From the NCBI GenBank assembly GCA_963596005.1, contig CAVBJF010000002.1, positions 186,001-250,000 of the forward strand: a DNA stretch of 64,000 nucleotides, given 5' to 3'. The translations under genes were made by a program, and so were the position numbers. Of the stretch, positions 26,842 through 34,590 are shown piece after piece. The notes below the pieces were generated by a model. It was not told the origin of the DNA, did not search any database, and saw nothing but the letters and a program-made list of their open reading frames with translations. The DNA is from Gallibacter pasteurianus_A. Lineage in GTDB: Bacteria; Bacillota; Clostridia; Peptostreptococcales; Anaerovoracaceae. Position 1 is the stretch's first letter; every line of letters starts with the position of its first letter.

Positions 26842-28944
26842 ATGAGTAAATATCTTTATTCTTTCAACGAGGGTTCAAGGGAATTAAAAGAACTTTTGGG
26901 AGACAAAGGTGCAAGTCTGGCGGAGATGACACGTATAGGCTTGCCGGTGCCATTTGGATTTACCATTACAACAGATGCACATGATATGTGGCAAAAAAAT
27001 GGCGAAAAAATTCCACAAGAGATAATCGAAGAAATTTTTGAAAAACTCAAAGAGCTTGAAGATGTAGTGAACAAAAAAATTGAAGGCAAGGACAATCCGC
27101 TTCTCGTATCTGTGAGAGGTGGATCTGTTTTTTCTGTATCAAAAAATGCGGATACTATTTTAAATCTGGGCTTAAATGACACGGTCGTAAAAGCTTTAGC
27201 AAAAAAAATGGATAATAAAGCATTTGCTTATATTACATATATGCGCTTTATACAGATGTTTGCAGAAACGACACAAGGGATAAATAAGCAAAAGTTTTAT
27301 GCCATTATCAAAGAAAAAATAAAAGAAAGAAATGTAACAACAATTAACGAGCTTGATATTGATGACATAAAACACATTATCGACAACTTTAAAATTTTAT
27401 ACAAAAGCGAAGCAAAAAAGGCATTTCCGCAACATTTTGAAGATCAGCTATTTGAAGCTATTGATGCCATATTTAAAATGACACAAAATGCAAGAGGAAA
27501 GACACATACAGCTGTCAGCATACAAGAAATGGTATTTGGAAATTTAAATGATAATTCGGCTACAGGTGTTGCGTTTACAAGAAATCCGAAAACAGGCAAA
27601 AAAGAGCTGTTTGGTGAATTTTTGATAAATGCTCAGGGCGAGGATGTCATAGATAAAGTGCGACAGACGACTAATATATGTGAGCTTGCAAATACACATA
27701 AAGACACATATTTTGAGCTTCTTAGAATTGCAGAGCTTTTAGAAAAGCACTTTCGTGAAATGCAGGATATCGAATTTACAATTGAAAATGAAAAATTATA
27801 TATATTGCAGACGCGTGATGGCTCGAGAACTAAAAAAGCAAATTTAAAAATTGCTGTAGATATGCATAACGAGGACATAATTGATAAGAAAACAGCTATT
27901 ATGCGAGTCTCTGCAAATGACATAGAAGAACTTTTCGAGCAAAAAAAAGAGCTTACAAGCCTTCTTTCCTGGGCGGATGAAATTCGCGACATGAAGATAA
28001 GGATAAATGCGGACAATGTGGAGGATGCGAAAACAGGCTTAACCTTTGGAGCAGAGGGCATCGGGCTTTGTAGAACTGAGCATATGTTTTTCCAAAAAGA
28101 TAGGATAAAGCATATGCAAGAAATGCTTTTTGCGACGGATGATAAAGCTCGAAATGAGGCACTTGAAGCGCTTTTGCCATATCAAAAAGAGGATTTTAAG
28201 GAAATTTTTAGGGTTATGGGCGAAAAACCTGTTACGATTCGTTTACTCGATCCGATGCTTGAGGATTTTTTGCCGAATATAAAAGCCTTTGAAAAAGAGG
28301 ATAGATTTTGTCGTTTATCCATAACTTATCCGCAAGTTGCAAATATGCAGGCGAAGGCGATAATACTGGCTGCTTTGGAGGTTAAAAAAGAAAATGATAT
28401 AGATGTGGTGGCGGAGATTATGCTACCTATGGTTAGTACGCTAAAGGAGTTTTCGTATGTAAAAAGAGTAATCGAAAAAACAATTGCCACTATATGCAAG
28501 AAAACAGGAGAGGAAGTTCAGTATCAAGTAGGTAGCATGATAGAGACGCCACGTTCGGCGCTCATAGCAGACGAGATAGTTCGTGAGGCTGACTTTGTAT
28601 CCTTTGGTACAAATGATTTAACACAGATGGTTTTTGGCTTTACACGAAAAGATATGCATGAAATTCTACCTAAGTATTTAAAAAACGGCATTTTAAAAGA
28701 TGACCCTTTTAAGATACTTGATCAGGAAGGCGTTGGTAAGCTAATGCAAAGAGCTATAAAGCTTTTAAAAAAGGAAAAATCAAATATAAAGATCGGTATT
28801 TCCGGCGAACAGGGTGGAGAGGCAAGTTCGATTATATATTGCCACAACATTGGAATAAATTATATTTCATGTGCACCGCAAAAAGTGCCGACAGCAAGGC
28901 TTGCAAGCGCACAGGCTATAATTATCGAAAATAATGACTTATAG
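26842..28944 (+). CDS. PPDK-like protein lacking the central phosphohistidine (swivelling) domain
   Basis: A 700-residue relative of pyruvate,phosphate dikinase, whose usual length is about 870-880. The N-terminal ATP-grasp part is recognisable (DKGASLAEM 21-29, VSVRGG 89-94, TGVAFTRNP 241-249, QDIEFTIENEKLYILQTR 308-325). The C-terminal PEP/pyruvate TIM barrel is well preserved: GLCRTEHMFF 408-417, RLLDPMLEDFLP 467-478, GSMIETPRSAL 564-574, SFGTNDLTQM 587-596 and the proton-donor cysteine in INYISCAP (C677). Between about 365 and 375 the sequence jumps from the end of the ATP domain straight to the linker SWADEIRDMKIRINAD; the roughly 160-residue domain with the catalytic histidine (GGMTSHAAVVAR in canonical enzymes) is absent. 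The nucleotide loop is also altered: SMPGMMDT is SVSKNADT here. Classical PPDK catalysis is therefore unlikely. The frame is open throughout, arguing against decay by frameshift. Confidence 0.88.
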   Translation: MSKYLYSFNEGSRELKELLGDKGASLAEMTRIGLPVPFGFTITTDAHDMWQKNGEKIPQEIIEEIFEKLKELEDVVNKKIEGKDNPLLVSVRGGSVFSVSKNADTILNLGLNDTVVKALAKKMDNKAFAYITYMRFIQMFAETTQGINKQKFYAIIKEKIKERNVTTINELDIDDIKHIIDNFKILYKSEAKKAFPQHFEDQLFEAIDAIFKMTQNARGKTHTAVSIQEMVFGNLNDNSATGVAFTRNPKTGKKELFGEFLINAQGEDVIDKVRQTTNICELANTHKDTYFELLRIAELLEKHFREMQDIEFTIENEKLYILQTRDGSRTKKANLKIAVDMHNEDIIDKKTAIMRVSANDIEELFEQKKELTSLLSWADEIRDMKIRINADNVEDAKTGLTFGAEGIGLCRTEHMFFQKDRIKHMQEMLFATDDKARNEALEALLPYQKEDFKEIFRVMGEKPVTIRLLDPMLEDFLPNIKAFEKEDRFCRLSITYPQVANMQAKAIILAALEVKKENDIDVVAEIMLPMVSTLKEFSYVKRVIEKTIATICKKTGEEVQYQVGSMIETPRSALIADEIVREADFVSFGTNDLTQMVFGFTRKDMHEILPKYLKNGILKDDPFKILDQEGVGKLMQRAIKLLKKEKSNIKIGISGEQGGEASSIIYCHNIGINYISCAPQKVPTARLASAQAIIIENNDL

Positions 28945-28982
28945 GAAGCTTATAGGAAAAAATAATATTTGATACAATGGAA

Positions 28983-29015
28983 ATAAAAAACAGTGCCAAA
29001 AAGCACTGTTTTTTT
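28983..29015 (+). terminator. Bidirectional terminator between the PPDK-like gene and nhaC
   Basis: Perfect 8-bp stem AACAGTGC/GCACTGTT, loop CAAAAA, with an A-run on the left and a T-run on the right. It serves the plus-strand PPDK-like gene and, in reverse, the minus-strand nhaC gene, whose stop is at 29022. Confidence 0.9.
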
Positions 29016-29021
29016 ATAATA

Positions 29022-30602
29022 TTAACCTGAAACAATCTCGCCATTGTCGGCTTTCTTTTGTTCCTCCGGTGTCATCTTAGTACATGTGACACCGACAAAG
29101 GCAAGTCCAAAGGATACAATCGGCATCAACCAGTTAAACACAGCCCATGGCGCATAAACGCTTGCGGAGATACCAAGTGTTGCCATAATGTACATTCCGC
29201 ATGTATTCCAAGGGATTAGAGGGGAAGTTACTGTGCCTGCAGCCTCAAGTGCGTTCGAAAGAGATTTTGGGTGGATTCCCATTTCTCTATAAGACTTCGC
29301 ATACATTCTGCCTGGAACAAGTATTGATATATACTGCTCAGGCATAGTAGCATTTGAAGCCACGCAAGTAAGCTCTGTCACACCTATGAGTGCAGGACCG
29401 GTCTTTACAAACTTCATAATTTTATCAACGATAACCTCAAGCTGGTGAGTAAATTCCATAATGCCGCCAAACATCATAGCGATAACCGTCATCAATATGG
29501 AGGATGACATATTCATAAGACCTCCGGCTGTAAGCAGACTATCAAGGGCCTCTATTTTAGTATTTGCAAGATAACCATTTCTTGCAACATCTAATATGTC
29601 GCCGAGATTTGCCCCTACATGGCTTACTACAAGTTCGCCTGCGCCGTTTTCTGCAAATATCGCAAGCTCGTTTTGGAAAATAGGAGCGAGGATGGCACCG
29701 GCAATCGCACCAAGCGTGATGCCGGGTATAGCCGGTATTTTAAATGCTATAGCAAGTATTACAATCAAAGGCGGTAAAAGCAAAATCGGATTTACATTAA
29801 ACGAAGAATATATTCCATCCATAAGTGAAGTAACCTGTGAGTTATCAACTGTATTTGATGAAGAATGTTTAAAACCGTAAATTGTGAAGAAAGCCAAAGC
29901 AATTATATATGTAATCATCGTAGACTTAAGCATGTATTTTACATGAGTAAATACATCTGTTCCGGCCATAGCCGGAGCGAGATTTGTGGTGTCCGAAAGA
30001 GGCGAAAGCTTGTCGCCAAAGTATGAGCCGGCAAGTATCGCACCGCCCGTAGGACCAAGCGGCATATCAAGACCGCTTGCAATACCCATAAGAGCAAGTC
30101 CCATAGTTCCCATGGTACCCCATGAAGTACCTGTTGCAAGCGATGTAACAGAACAGATAAGCATAGTAGCAGGCAAAAATACGGATGGCGATAAAAGCTT
30201 TAGCCCGTAATATATCATAGTAGGGATTGTTCCCGACAAAAGCCAGATACCTATCATCATACCAACTATAGAAAGTATCAATATAGCCTGCATAGCACGC
30301 GAAATACCTGTAATCATCATATCTTCAATCTGCGACCATTTATAGCCCAGCCTTAAAGAAATAATAGCAGCAACTATAACGCCTATAAACATAGGAATGT
30401 GCGGATCGACCTCAAATACTATGATTCCTATCGACATAATTATTATCAGCGATGCAAAAGATACAAGAGCTTCCCAAAATAGTGGTTTTCGAGGCTCTTT
30501 TTCTTCGGTAGCTACCGGAGGACTATCATTTGCTTCGTTATATGTCGGAGTCATATTATCTGTTTTTTTTATATTATGTTTAATTTTCTTTAAAAAATTC
30601 AT
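29022..30602 (-). CDS. nhaC: Na+/H+ antiporter NhaC family protein
   Basis: A 526-residue polytopic membrane protein of the NhaC family, exchanging sodium (or in some relatives organic acids) for protons. About 11-12 hydrophobic segments are visible. Family-typical stretches include TSLATGTSWGTMGTMG and AGSYFGDKLSPLSDTTNLA, the latter being the NhaC hallmark with polar residues in a membrane helix. A hydrophilic N-terminal tail of about 40 residues precedes the first segment. ATG at 30602 has AGGAG 8 nt upstream on the minus strand. It is monocistronic and divergent from the OFA transporter. Substrate is inferred from family only. Confidence 0.88.
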   Translation of the reverse strand: MNFLKKIKHNIKKTDNMTPTYNEANDSPPVATEEKEPRKPLFWEALVSFASLIIIMSIGIIVFEVDPHIPMFIGVIVAAIISLRLGYKWSQIEDMMITGISRAMQAILILSIVGMMIGIWLLSGTIPTMIYYGLKLLSPSVFLPATMLICSVTSLATGTSWGTMGTMGLALMGIASGLDMPLGPTGGAILAGSYFGDKLSPLSDTTNLAPAMAGTDVFTHVKYMLKSTMITYIIALAFFTIYGFKHSSSNTVDNSQVTSLMDGIYSSFNVNPILLLPPLIVILAIAFKIPAIPGITLGAIAGAILAPIFQNELAIFAENGAGELVVSHVGANLGDILDVARNGYLANTKIEALDSLLTAGGLMNMSSSILMTVIAMMFGGIMEFTHQLEVIVDKIMKFVKTGPALIGVTELTCVASNATMPEQYISILVPGRMYAKSYREMGIHPKSLSNALEAAGTVTSPLIPWNTCGMYIMATLGISASVYAPWAVFNWLMPIVSFGLAFVGVTCTKMTPEEQKKADNGEIVSG

Positions 30603-30674
30603 AACACTCTCCTAACCATATGTGTCTTAAAATACAATTACTCATAATTTACCATAAAAAACCACAAATTACAA

Positions 30675-30704
30675 TTGAAAATGGTATAGTTTTTGTGTTA
30701 AAAT
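30675..30704 (+). promoter_or_regulatory. Promoter of the OFA-type MFS transporter gene
   Basis: TTGAAA at 30675-30680, 18-bp spacer, TAAAAT at 30699-30704 preceded by TG one base away (extended -10). Transcription would begin near 30711, about 110 nt before the gene. Confidence 0.65.
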
Positions 30705-30731
30705 ATATAAGTCATATGTAATTTTTTATAT

Positions 30732-30752
30732 TTGTATAACAAATTTATACAA
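30732..30752 (+). promoter_or_regulatory. Palindromic candidate operator in the MFS gene leader
   Basis: Perfect 8-bp inverted repeat TTGTATAA/TTATACAA with a 5-nt spacer (CAAAT), about 20 nt downstream of the predicted start. The position suits a repressor roadblock or an mRNA hairpin. No T-run that would make it a strong terminator follows directly, though ATTTTTTT lies just after. Confidence 0.5.
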
Positions 30753-30823
30753 TATTTTTTTCTGCTTAAACACAAAAAGCGTTTAAAAACATAATAACAT
30801 AATAATATAGGAGGATTTAATTT

Positions 30824-32044
30824 ATGGAGAATAAAAGAGGACTTTACGCAGTTGTCGGCACGATAGTGTTGCTTCTTGCAGGACTTATCTATGCGTGGAG
30901 TGTATTTTCATCACCGATAAGTGCATACTTCCCGGAATGGACAAAGGCGCAACTTTCATTGACATTTACAATTTGCATGTCTGCATTTTGTCTTGGTGGT
31001 CTTGTGACAGGCTTATTATCAAAGAAAATGAATATAAAGGTTTCATTGATTATAAGTGCGGTTATGTTTTTCGTCGGATTTTTTATTGCATCAAGAGCAA
31101 ACAGCATAGCCATGCTTTATATAGGATATGGCGTACTTGCAGGCTTTGCGTCAGGTATCGTTTATAATTCTGTAATGAGCGCACTTACAAAATGGTACGC
31201 TGACAAACCGGGATTCATCTCAGGTATACTTCTAATGGGTTTTGGATTTGGAAGCTTTTTTATAGGCAAGATATTTCAGGCTCTTACACCGTCAGGAGCA
31301 GGCGTAGATGATTGGAGAAACTCATTCTTTATATTTGGTATTATCTTGCTTGTGCTTGTAATAGCAGCGGCTCTTATACTAAAAGCTCCGGGTGAGGATT
31401 ATAAAGCACCGGAGGCGGTAAAAAAAGAGGGCAATTCTAAAGTAAAAAAAGAAGAGGGCATAGATGTAGGCCCAAGTGTAATGCTAAAAAGACCGTCATT
31501 TTGGCTATTTATCGTATGGGCAACAACACTTTCTGCCGCAGGTTTAATACTTATTTCGCAGGCAAGCGGAGTTGTATCAGAAATCAATCCTTTAGCTACA
31601 GCAGGAACAATCGCAACTGTTGTAGGTCTTATATCAATACTAAACGGTATAGGACGTGTGATTTGCGGAGCTCTTTATGATAAGCTAGGCAGAAAAGTAA
31701 CAATGTGGATATTTAACATTATATTCCTTGTTGCGGTAGCTCTTTTGATTCTTGCTTTGTCGTCTCACAGCTTTATCCTACTGATTGTAGCATTTTGTGT
31801 TACAGGATTTGCATATGGCGGAGTTACACCAATGAACTCAGCATTTGTAAATGGATTTTATGGCACAACGCATTATTCTGTAAATTACCCAATCGTAGTA
31901 CTAAACTTACTGGTTGCTTCGTTTGGAAGCACAATAGCAGGTGCGCTATATGATGCAAGCGGCTCTTATATGAGTACTCTTATACTTATGCTTGCGATGG
32001 TAGTGCTTGCGACTGTAAGTTCAATATTTATCAGAAGACCATAG
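30824..32044 (+). CDS. MFS transporter, oxalate:formate antiporter (OFA) family
   Basis: A 406-residue major facilitator with 12 predicted membrane helices and a longer cytoplasmic loop between helices 6 and 7 (Lys/Glu-rich, about 190-220). The opening segment LLAGLIYAWSVFSSPI and the later FGFGSFFIGKIFQ pattern are typical of OFA-family members, which exchange oxalate, formate or other monocarboxylates. The precise substrate cannot be read from sequence. AGGAGGATTTAATTT precedes ATG 30824. It has its own promoter and a palindromic leader, and is divergent from nhaC; a shared role in organic-acid or ion homeostasis is possible but unproven. Confidence 0.88.
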   Translation: MENKRGLYAVVGTIVLLLAGLIYAWSVFSSPISAYFPEWTKAQLSLTFTICMSAFCLGGLVTGLLSKKMNIKVSLIISAVMFFVGFFIASRANSIAMLYIGYGVLAGFASGIVYNSVMSALTKWYADKPGFISGILLMGFGFGSFFIGKIFQALTPSGAGVDDWRNSFFIFGIILLVLVIAAALILKAPGEDYKAPEAVKKEGNSKVKKEEGIDVGPSVMLKRPSFWLFIVWATTLSAAGLILISQASGVVSEINPLATAGTIATVVGLISILNGIGRVICGALYDKLGRKVTMWIFNIIFLVAVALLILALSSHSFILLIVAFCVTGFAYGGVTPMNSAFVNGFYGTTHYSVNYPIVVLNLLVASFGSTIAGALYDASGSYMSTLILMLAMVVLATVSSIFIRRP

Positions 32045-32052
32045 CAAAAAAG

Positions 32053-32079
32053 TTGACAAACGAACAATAAAGGTATAAT
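32053..32079 (+). promoter_or_regulatory. Consensus -35/-10 pair before the small ORF
   Basis: Perfect TTGACA at 32053-32058 and perfect TATAAT at 32074-32079, but with a short 15-bp spacer. A 14-bp AT-only palindrome (32084-32097) follows at the expected transcription start and could be a binding site or chance. Confidence 0.6.
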
Positions 32080-32127
32080 ATAAATAATAATTATTATAAG
32101 TTGATTTCAGAGAGGGGCTTGGTATAT

Positions 32128-32265
32128 ATGTTTAAAAAACGGAAAGTCTTTAGCAAACGGCTAAGCAGGCAAGTAAACACTCAGCTCTCAGAAGTCAATA
32201 CAGAAATAAAACTAAACCGTTCGAGTATAAATAAAAAACTATATGACAGGCAATTTAGTTACTAA
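32128..32265 (+). CDS. Possible 45-residue basic small protein
   Basis: An ATG-initiated frame in the 297-nt gap between the MFS gene and the BspA-like gene. The product begins MFKKRKVFSKRLSRQ, is rich in Lys/Arg and ends LYDRQFSY; no known family was recognised. A weak GAGGGG lies 12-13 nt upstream. It sits between a near-perfect promoter and an intrinsic terminator whose stem contains its last codons and stop, so a short transcript of about 200 nt is likely. Whether the transcript is coding or a small RNA cannot be told; two CGG codons are unusual here. Confidence 0.38.
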   Translation: MFKKRKVFSKRLSRQVNTQLSEVNTEIKLNRSSINKKLYDRQFSY

Positions 32266-32282
32266 CTAAGGCCTGTCTTTTT
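32245..32282 (+). terminator. Intrinsic terminator of the small transcription unit
   Basis: Stem GACAGGC/GCCTGTC enclosing a second inner stem (TTAGT/ACTAA), followed by TTTTT. The stop codon of the small ORF is inside the hairpin. Confidence 0.8.
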
Positions 32283-32341
32283 GTTGTCATAAAAGCGTAA
32301 AGATATACCTTAAGAAAGGAAGGGAAAGGGAGTTGCAACTT

Positions 32342-34354
32342 ATGGAGATAAAATCAAAAAGAAGAGCTAACAGGACAAAAAGGCAATTGATAGGATTAAG
32401 TGTGCTGATTGTTATAATGCTTATGTCTATTGGTTTTATAGAGGCTAAATATGTAGCTGATATAAGCGTGACAAACGCAGTAGAGTTAGACGTAGCGACA
32501 GAATATACAATAGACAAGACTAAATTTCAAAAAGCCTTAAGAGACCTTACTGCTAAGCCAACAGCACTTAAGTTTGTAAAAGGAAGCGATGAGGAAATAG
32601 CAAATCTTACAAGTTTATCTTCTGATGGTATACAAAATGATACTTTGCATTCAAGTAGGATAGGAGTGTTTCAGTCTGCAGATGGAAATACTGTATATAT
32701 TGCGCCAATGACAGCGACAGGTAAAGCTGCAACTGATACTGACAAGGTGATATATGCTCCGGAAAACAGCGCTTTCTTGTTTGACGGTAATAGTTCATAT
32801 ACAAATCTCGGAAGCAATTTAACAAGCATTGATTGTGCCAACCTTGACACTTCCAGAACGACAAGTATGCAGGGGCTATTTTATGATTCGACGGCGCTGA
32901 CGAGTCTTGATATCAGCAATTTTAATACAAGTAAAGTTACGGACATGAGCCAGATGTTTATGGGTTGCAGTGCTTTGCAATCTCTTAACTTAGCAAGCTT
33001 TGATACAAGCAAAGTTACGGACATGCTCGGAATGTTTAGAAACTGTTATGCGTTAAGTGATTTAGACCTATCAAAATTTGATACAAGTGAAGTTACCACC
33101 ATGAAACTTATGTTTGCAGGTGCCCAAGCTACTATTGATGGGACACTTACACATTATTCGAACCAGTTAACTACACTTGATATATCAAATTTTGATACAA
33201 GTAAAGTGACAGATCTCTCATATATGTTTTATGAATGCGAAAATTTGAAAAGCATTGTTTTGCCGACAGATTTCAACTGTGAGAAAGTAAAAACTACATA
33301 CGCGATGTTTTTTAGCTGTAAAAACCTGACAAACCTTGATATGTCTAATTTTAAAACATCTTCTGCGCTTACTAATGCAGGAGTCATGTTTGGTTCATGT
33401 GAGAGCTTAACTACATTACCGCTTTCCAGTGGGTTTAATACGAACGGGATTACAAATATGGAGCGTATGTTTGAATACAATTATAAGCTTAAGTCTCTTG
33501 ATTTAAGTAGCTTCAATACAGGTGCAGTAACAAGTGCAAAAGATATGTTTAACGGTTGCAGAAGTCTTCAGAGGATCAAACTCGGCGTCAACTTTAAATT
33601 TGTCGGCTCAAACTCTTATTTACCAACACCATCAAGCAGCTATATAACAGGAGCGGTCGGCAACTGGAAAGATATTTCGACCGAAAAAACATATACACCG
33701 ACAACCCTCGCGACTTTCCATAACAGCTCTACTGTTGCACGCACATATCAGGTGAGTAAAAATTTAACGTATACGATAGATGCTGCAAAGTCCAGGGAGG
33801 TATTTAGAACTAACAGCGCTACTTATTTAAAGTTTGTTAAAGGATCGGAAGTGCCATCTGGTGTATCTTCTAGCGCCGATATCCAAACTTCAAGCTCGAC
33901 AGGCGCGATTGGAGTGTTTAAAAGCGGAGATACTATTTACGTAGCACCAAAGGATGAATTTGACTATTCTAGTGTGATATATGCACCATCGAGTTGCGAA
34001 AATATGCTTCGTCAATCTCGACAAACCCACATCATTTGTACTAATTTGAATACTTCTAATGTAACAAATATGTTGTGGATGTTTATGCAAACCAGTGCAG
34101 TAACTATCGATATCTCAAGCTTTGATACTTCTAATGTAACAAGTATGCAGTGGATGTTTTGGCAAGCTTCCAACCTGAAAACGATATATGTCAATAATTT
34201 TAACATAACAAAAGCTAATACTGCTAACATGTTTCAAGAGTGCACAAATCTTGTAGGTGGATCAGGGACAACATTTAATAGTAGTTATATTGATGGAACA
34301 CGTGCGCATATAGATGGTGGCACAAGCAATCCCGGCTACTTTACTAAAAAGTAA
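32342..34354 (+). CDS. BspA-like DUF285 (PARCEL-type) repeat surface protein
   Basis: A 670-residue exported protein. Lys/Arg-rich residues 1-15 and a hydrophobic segment at about 16-33 form a signal anchor or signal peptide. Many copies of a roughly 25-residue leucine-rich unit follow, of the form LDISNFDTSKVTDMSxMF (about 165-440 and again about 575-650), the DUF285 repeat seen in BspA-like proteins and Mycoplasma surface proteins. Such proteins are linked to adhesion in oral and gut bacteria. Two similar non-repeat modules begin YTID (55 and 477). There is no LPXTG motif, so anchoring is by the N-terminus or it is secreted. ATG 32342 is preferred to TTG 32333 because AAAGGGAG is 9 nt away. 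Confidence 0.85.
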   Translation: MEIKSKRRANRTKRQLIGLSVLIVIMLMSIGFIEAKYVADISVTNAVELDVATEYTIDKTKFQKALRDLTAKPTALKFVKGSDEEIANLTSLSSDGIQNDTLHSSRIGVFQSADGNTVYIAPMTATGKAATDTDKVIYAPENSAFLFDGNSSYTNLGSNLTSIDCANLDTSRTTSMQGLFYDSTALTSLDISNFNTSKVTDMSQMFMGCSALQSLNLASFDTSKVTDMLGMFRNCYALSDLDLSKFDTSEVTTMKLMFAGAQATIDGTLTHYSNQLTTLDISNFDTSKVTDLSYMFYECENLKSIVLPTDFNCEKVKTTYAMFFSCKNLTNLDMSNFKTSSALTNAGVMFGSCESLTTLPLSSGFNTNGITNMERMFEYNYKLKSLDLSSFNTGAVTSAKDMFNGCRSLQRIKLGVNFKFVGSNSYLPTPSSSYITGAVGNWKDISTEKTYTPTTLATFHNSSTVARTYQVSKNLTYTIDAAKSREVFRTNSATYLKFVKGSEVPSGVSSSADIQTSSSTGAIGVFKSGDTIYVAPKDEFDYSSVIYAPSSCENMLRQSRQTHIICTNLNTSNVTNMLWMFMQTSAVTIDISSFDTSNVTSMQWMFWQASNLKTIYVNNFNITKANTANMFQECTNLVGGSGTTFNSSYIDGTRAHIDGGTSNPGYFTKK

Positions 34355-34384
34355 TAGCAAATTAATAGCTTATCTACAATATGT

Positions 34385-34421
34385 AAGGAGCGAAATGCAC
34401 AAAAGCACTTCGCTCCTTTTT
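34385..34421 (+). terminator. Intrinsic terminator after the BspA-like gene
   Basis: Stem GGAGCGAA/TTCGCTCC extended by TGC/GCA across one mismatch, loop ACAAAA, then TTTTT. Confidence 0.88.
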
Positions 34422-34537
34422 GTTTGGAGATTTTCTCGCTACTACCTTTCAAAAAGGGAAGAATTTTTTTCTGCTTTAGGATATTGAGATTATTGAGATA
34501 ATGCAAACAACTTTTTCTACTCTTAATACCTATCTTA

Positions 34538-34546
34538 TGGTATAAT
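34538..34546 (+). promoter_or_regulatory. Extended -10 promoter of typA
   Basis: TGG followed by perfect TATAAT at 34541-34546, 45 nt before the typA start. No good -35 is seen 16-18 bp upstream, as is common for extended -10 promoters. The rest of the 236-nt gap contains only the preceding terminator. Confidence 0.55.
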
Positions 34547-34590
34547 AAATAGTCTAATGACATTATGAAAGAGGGTATAACAGTCTTATT

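Noticed and set aside
26842..28944. PPDK-like gene as a frameshifted pseudogene
   Set aside because: The reading frame is uninterrupted and the C-terminal catalytic region is well conserved; the missing part is a whole domain, not a decayed end.
30603..30674. nhaC promoter on the minus strand
   Set aside because: Several AT-rich -10-like hexamers occur but none has an acceptable -35 at 16-18 bp, so no site is called.
32086..32285. tmRNA, 6S RNA or tRNA in the small transcription unit
   Set aside because: A GTTCGAGTA stretch recalls a T-loop, but no acceptor stem, CCA end or tmRNA/6S features accompany it.
33000..34250. Possible CRISPR or DNA repeat array
   Set aside because: The repetition is codon-level leucine-rich repeats in a coding frame, with no identical direct repeats or spacers.
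34355..34590. Additional gene in the gap before typA
   Set aside because: The only frames are antisense or very short; the gap is explained by a terminator and an extended -10 promoter.
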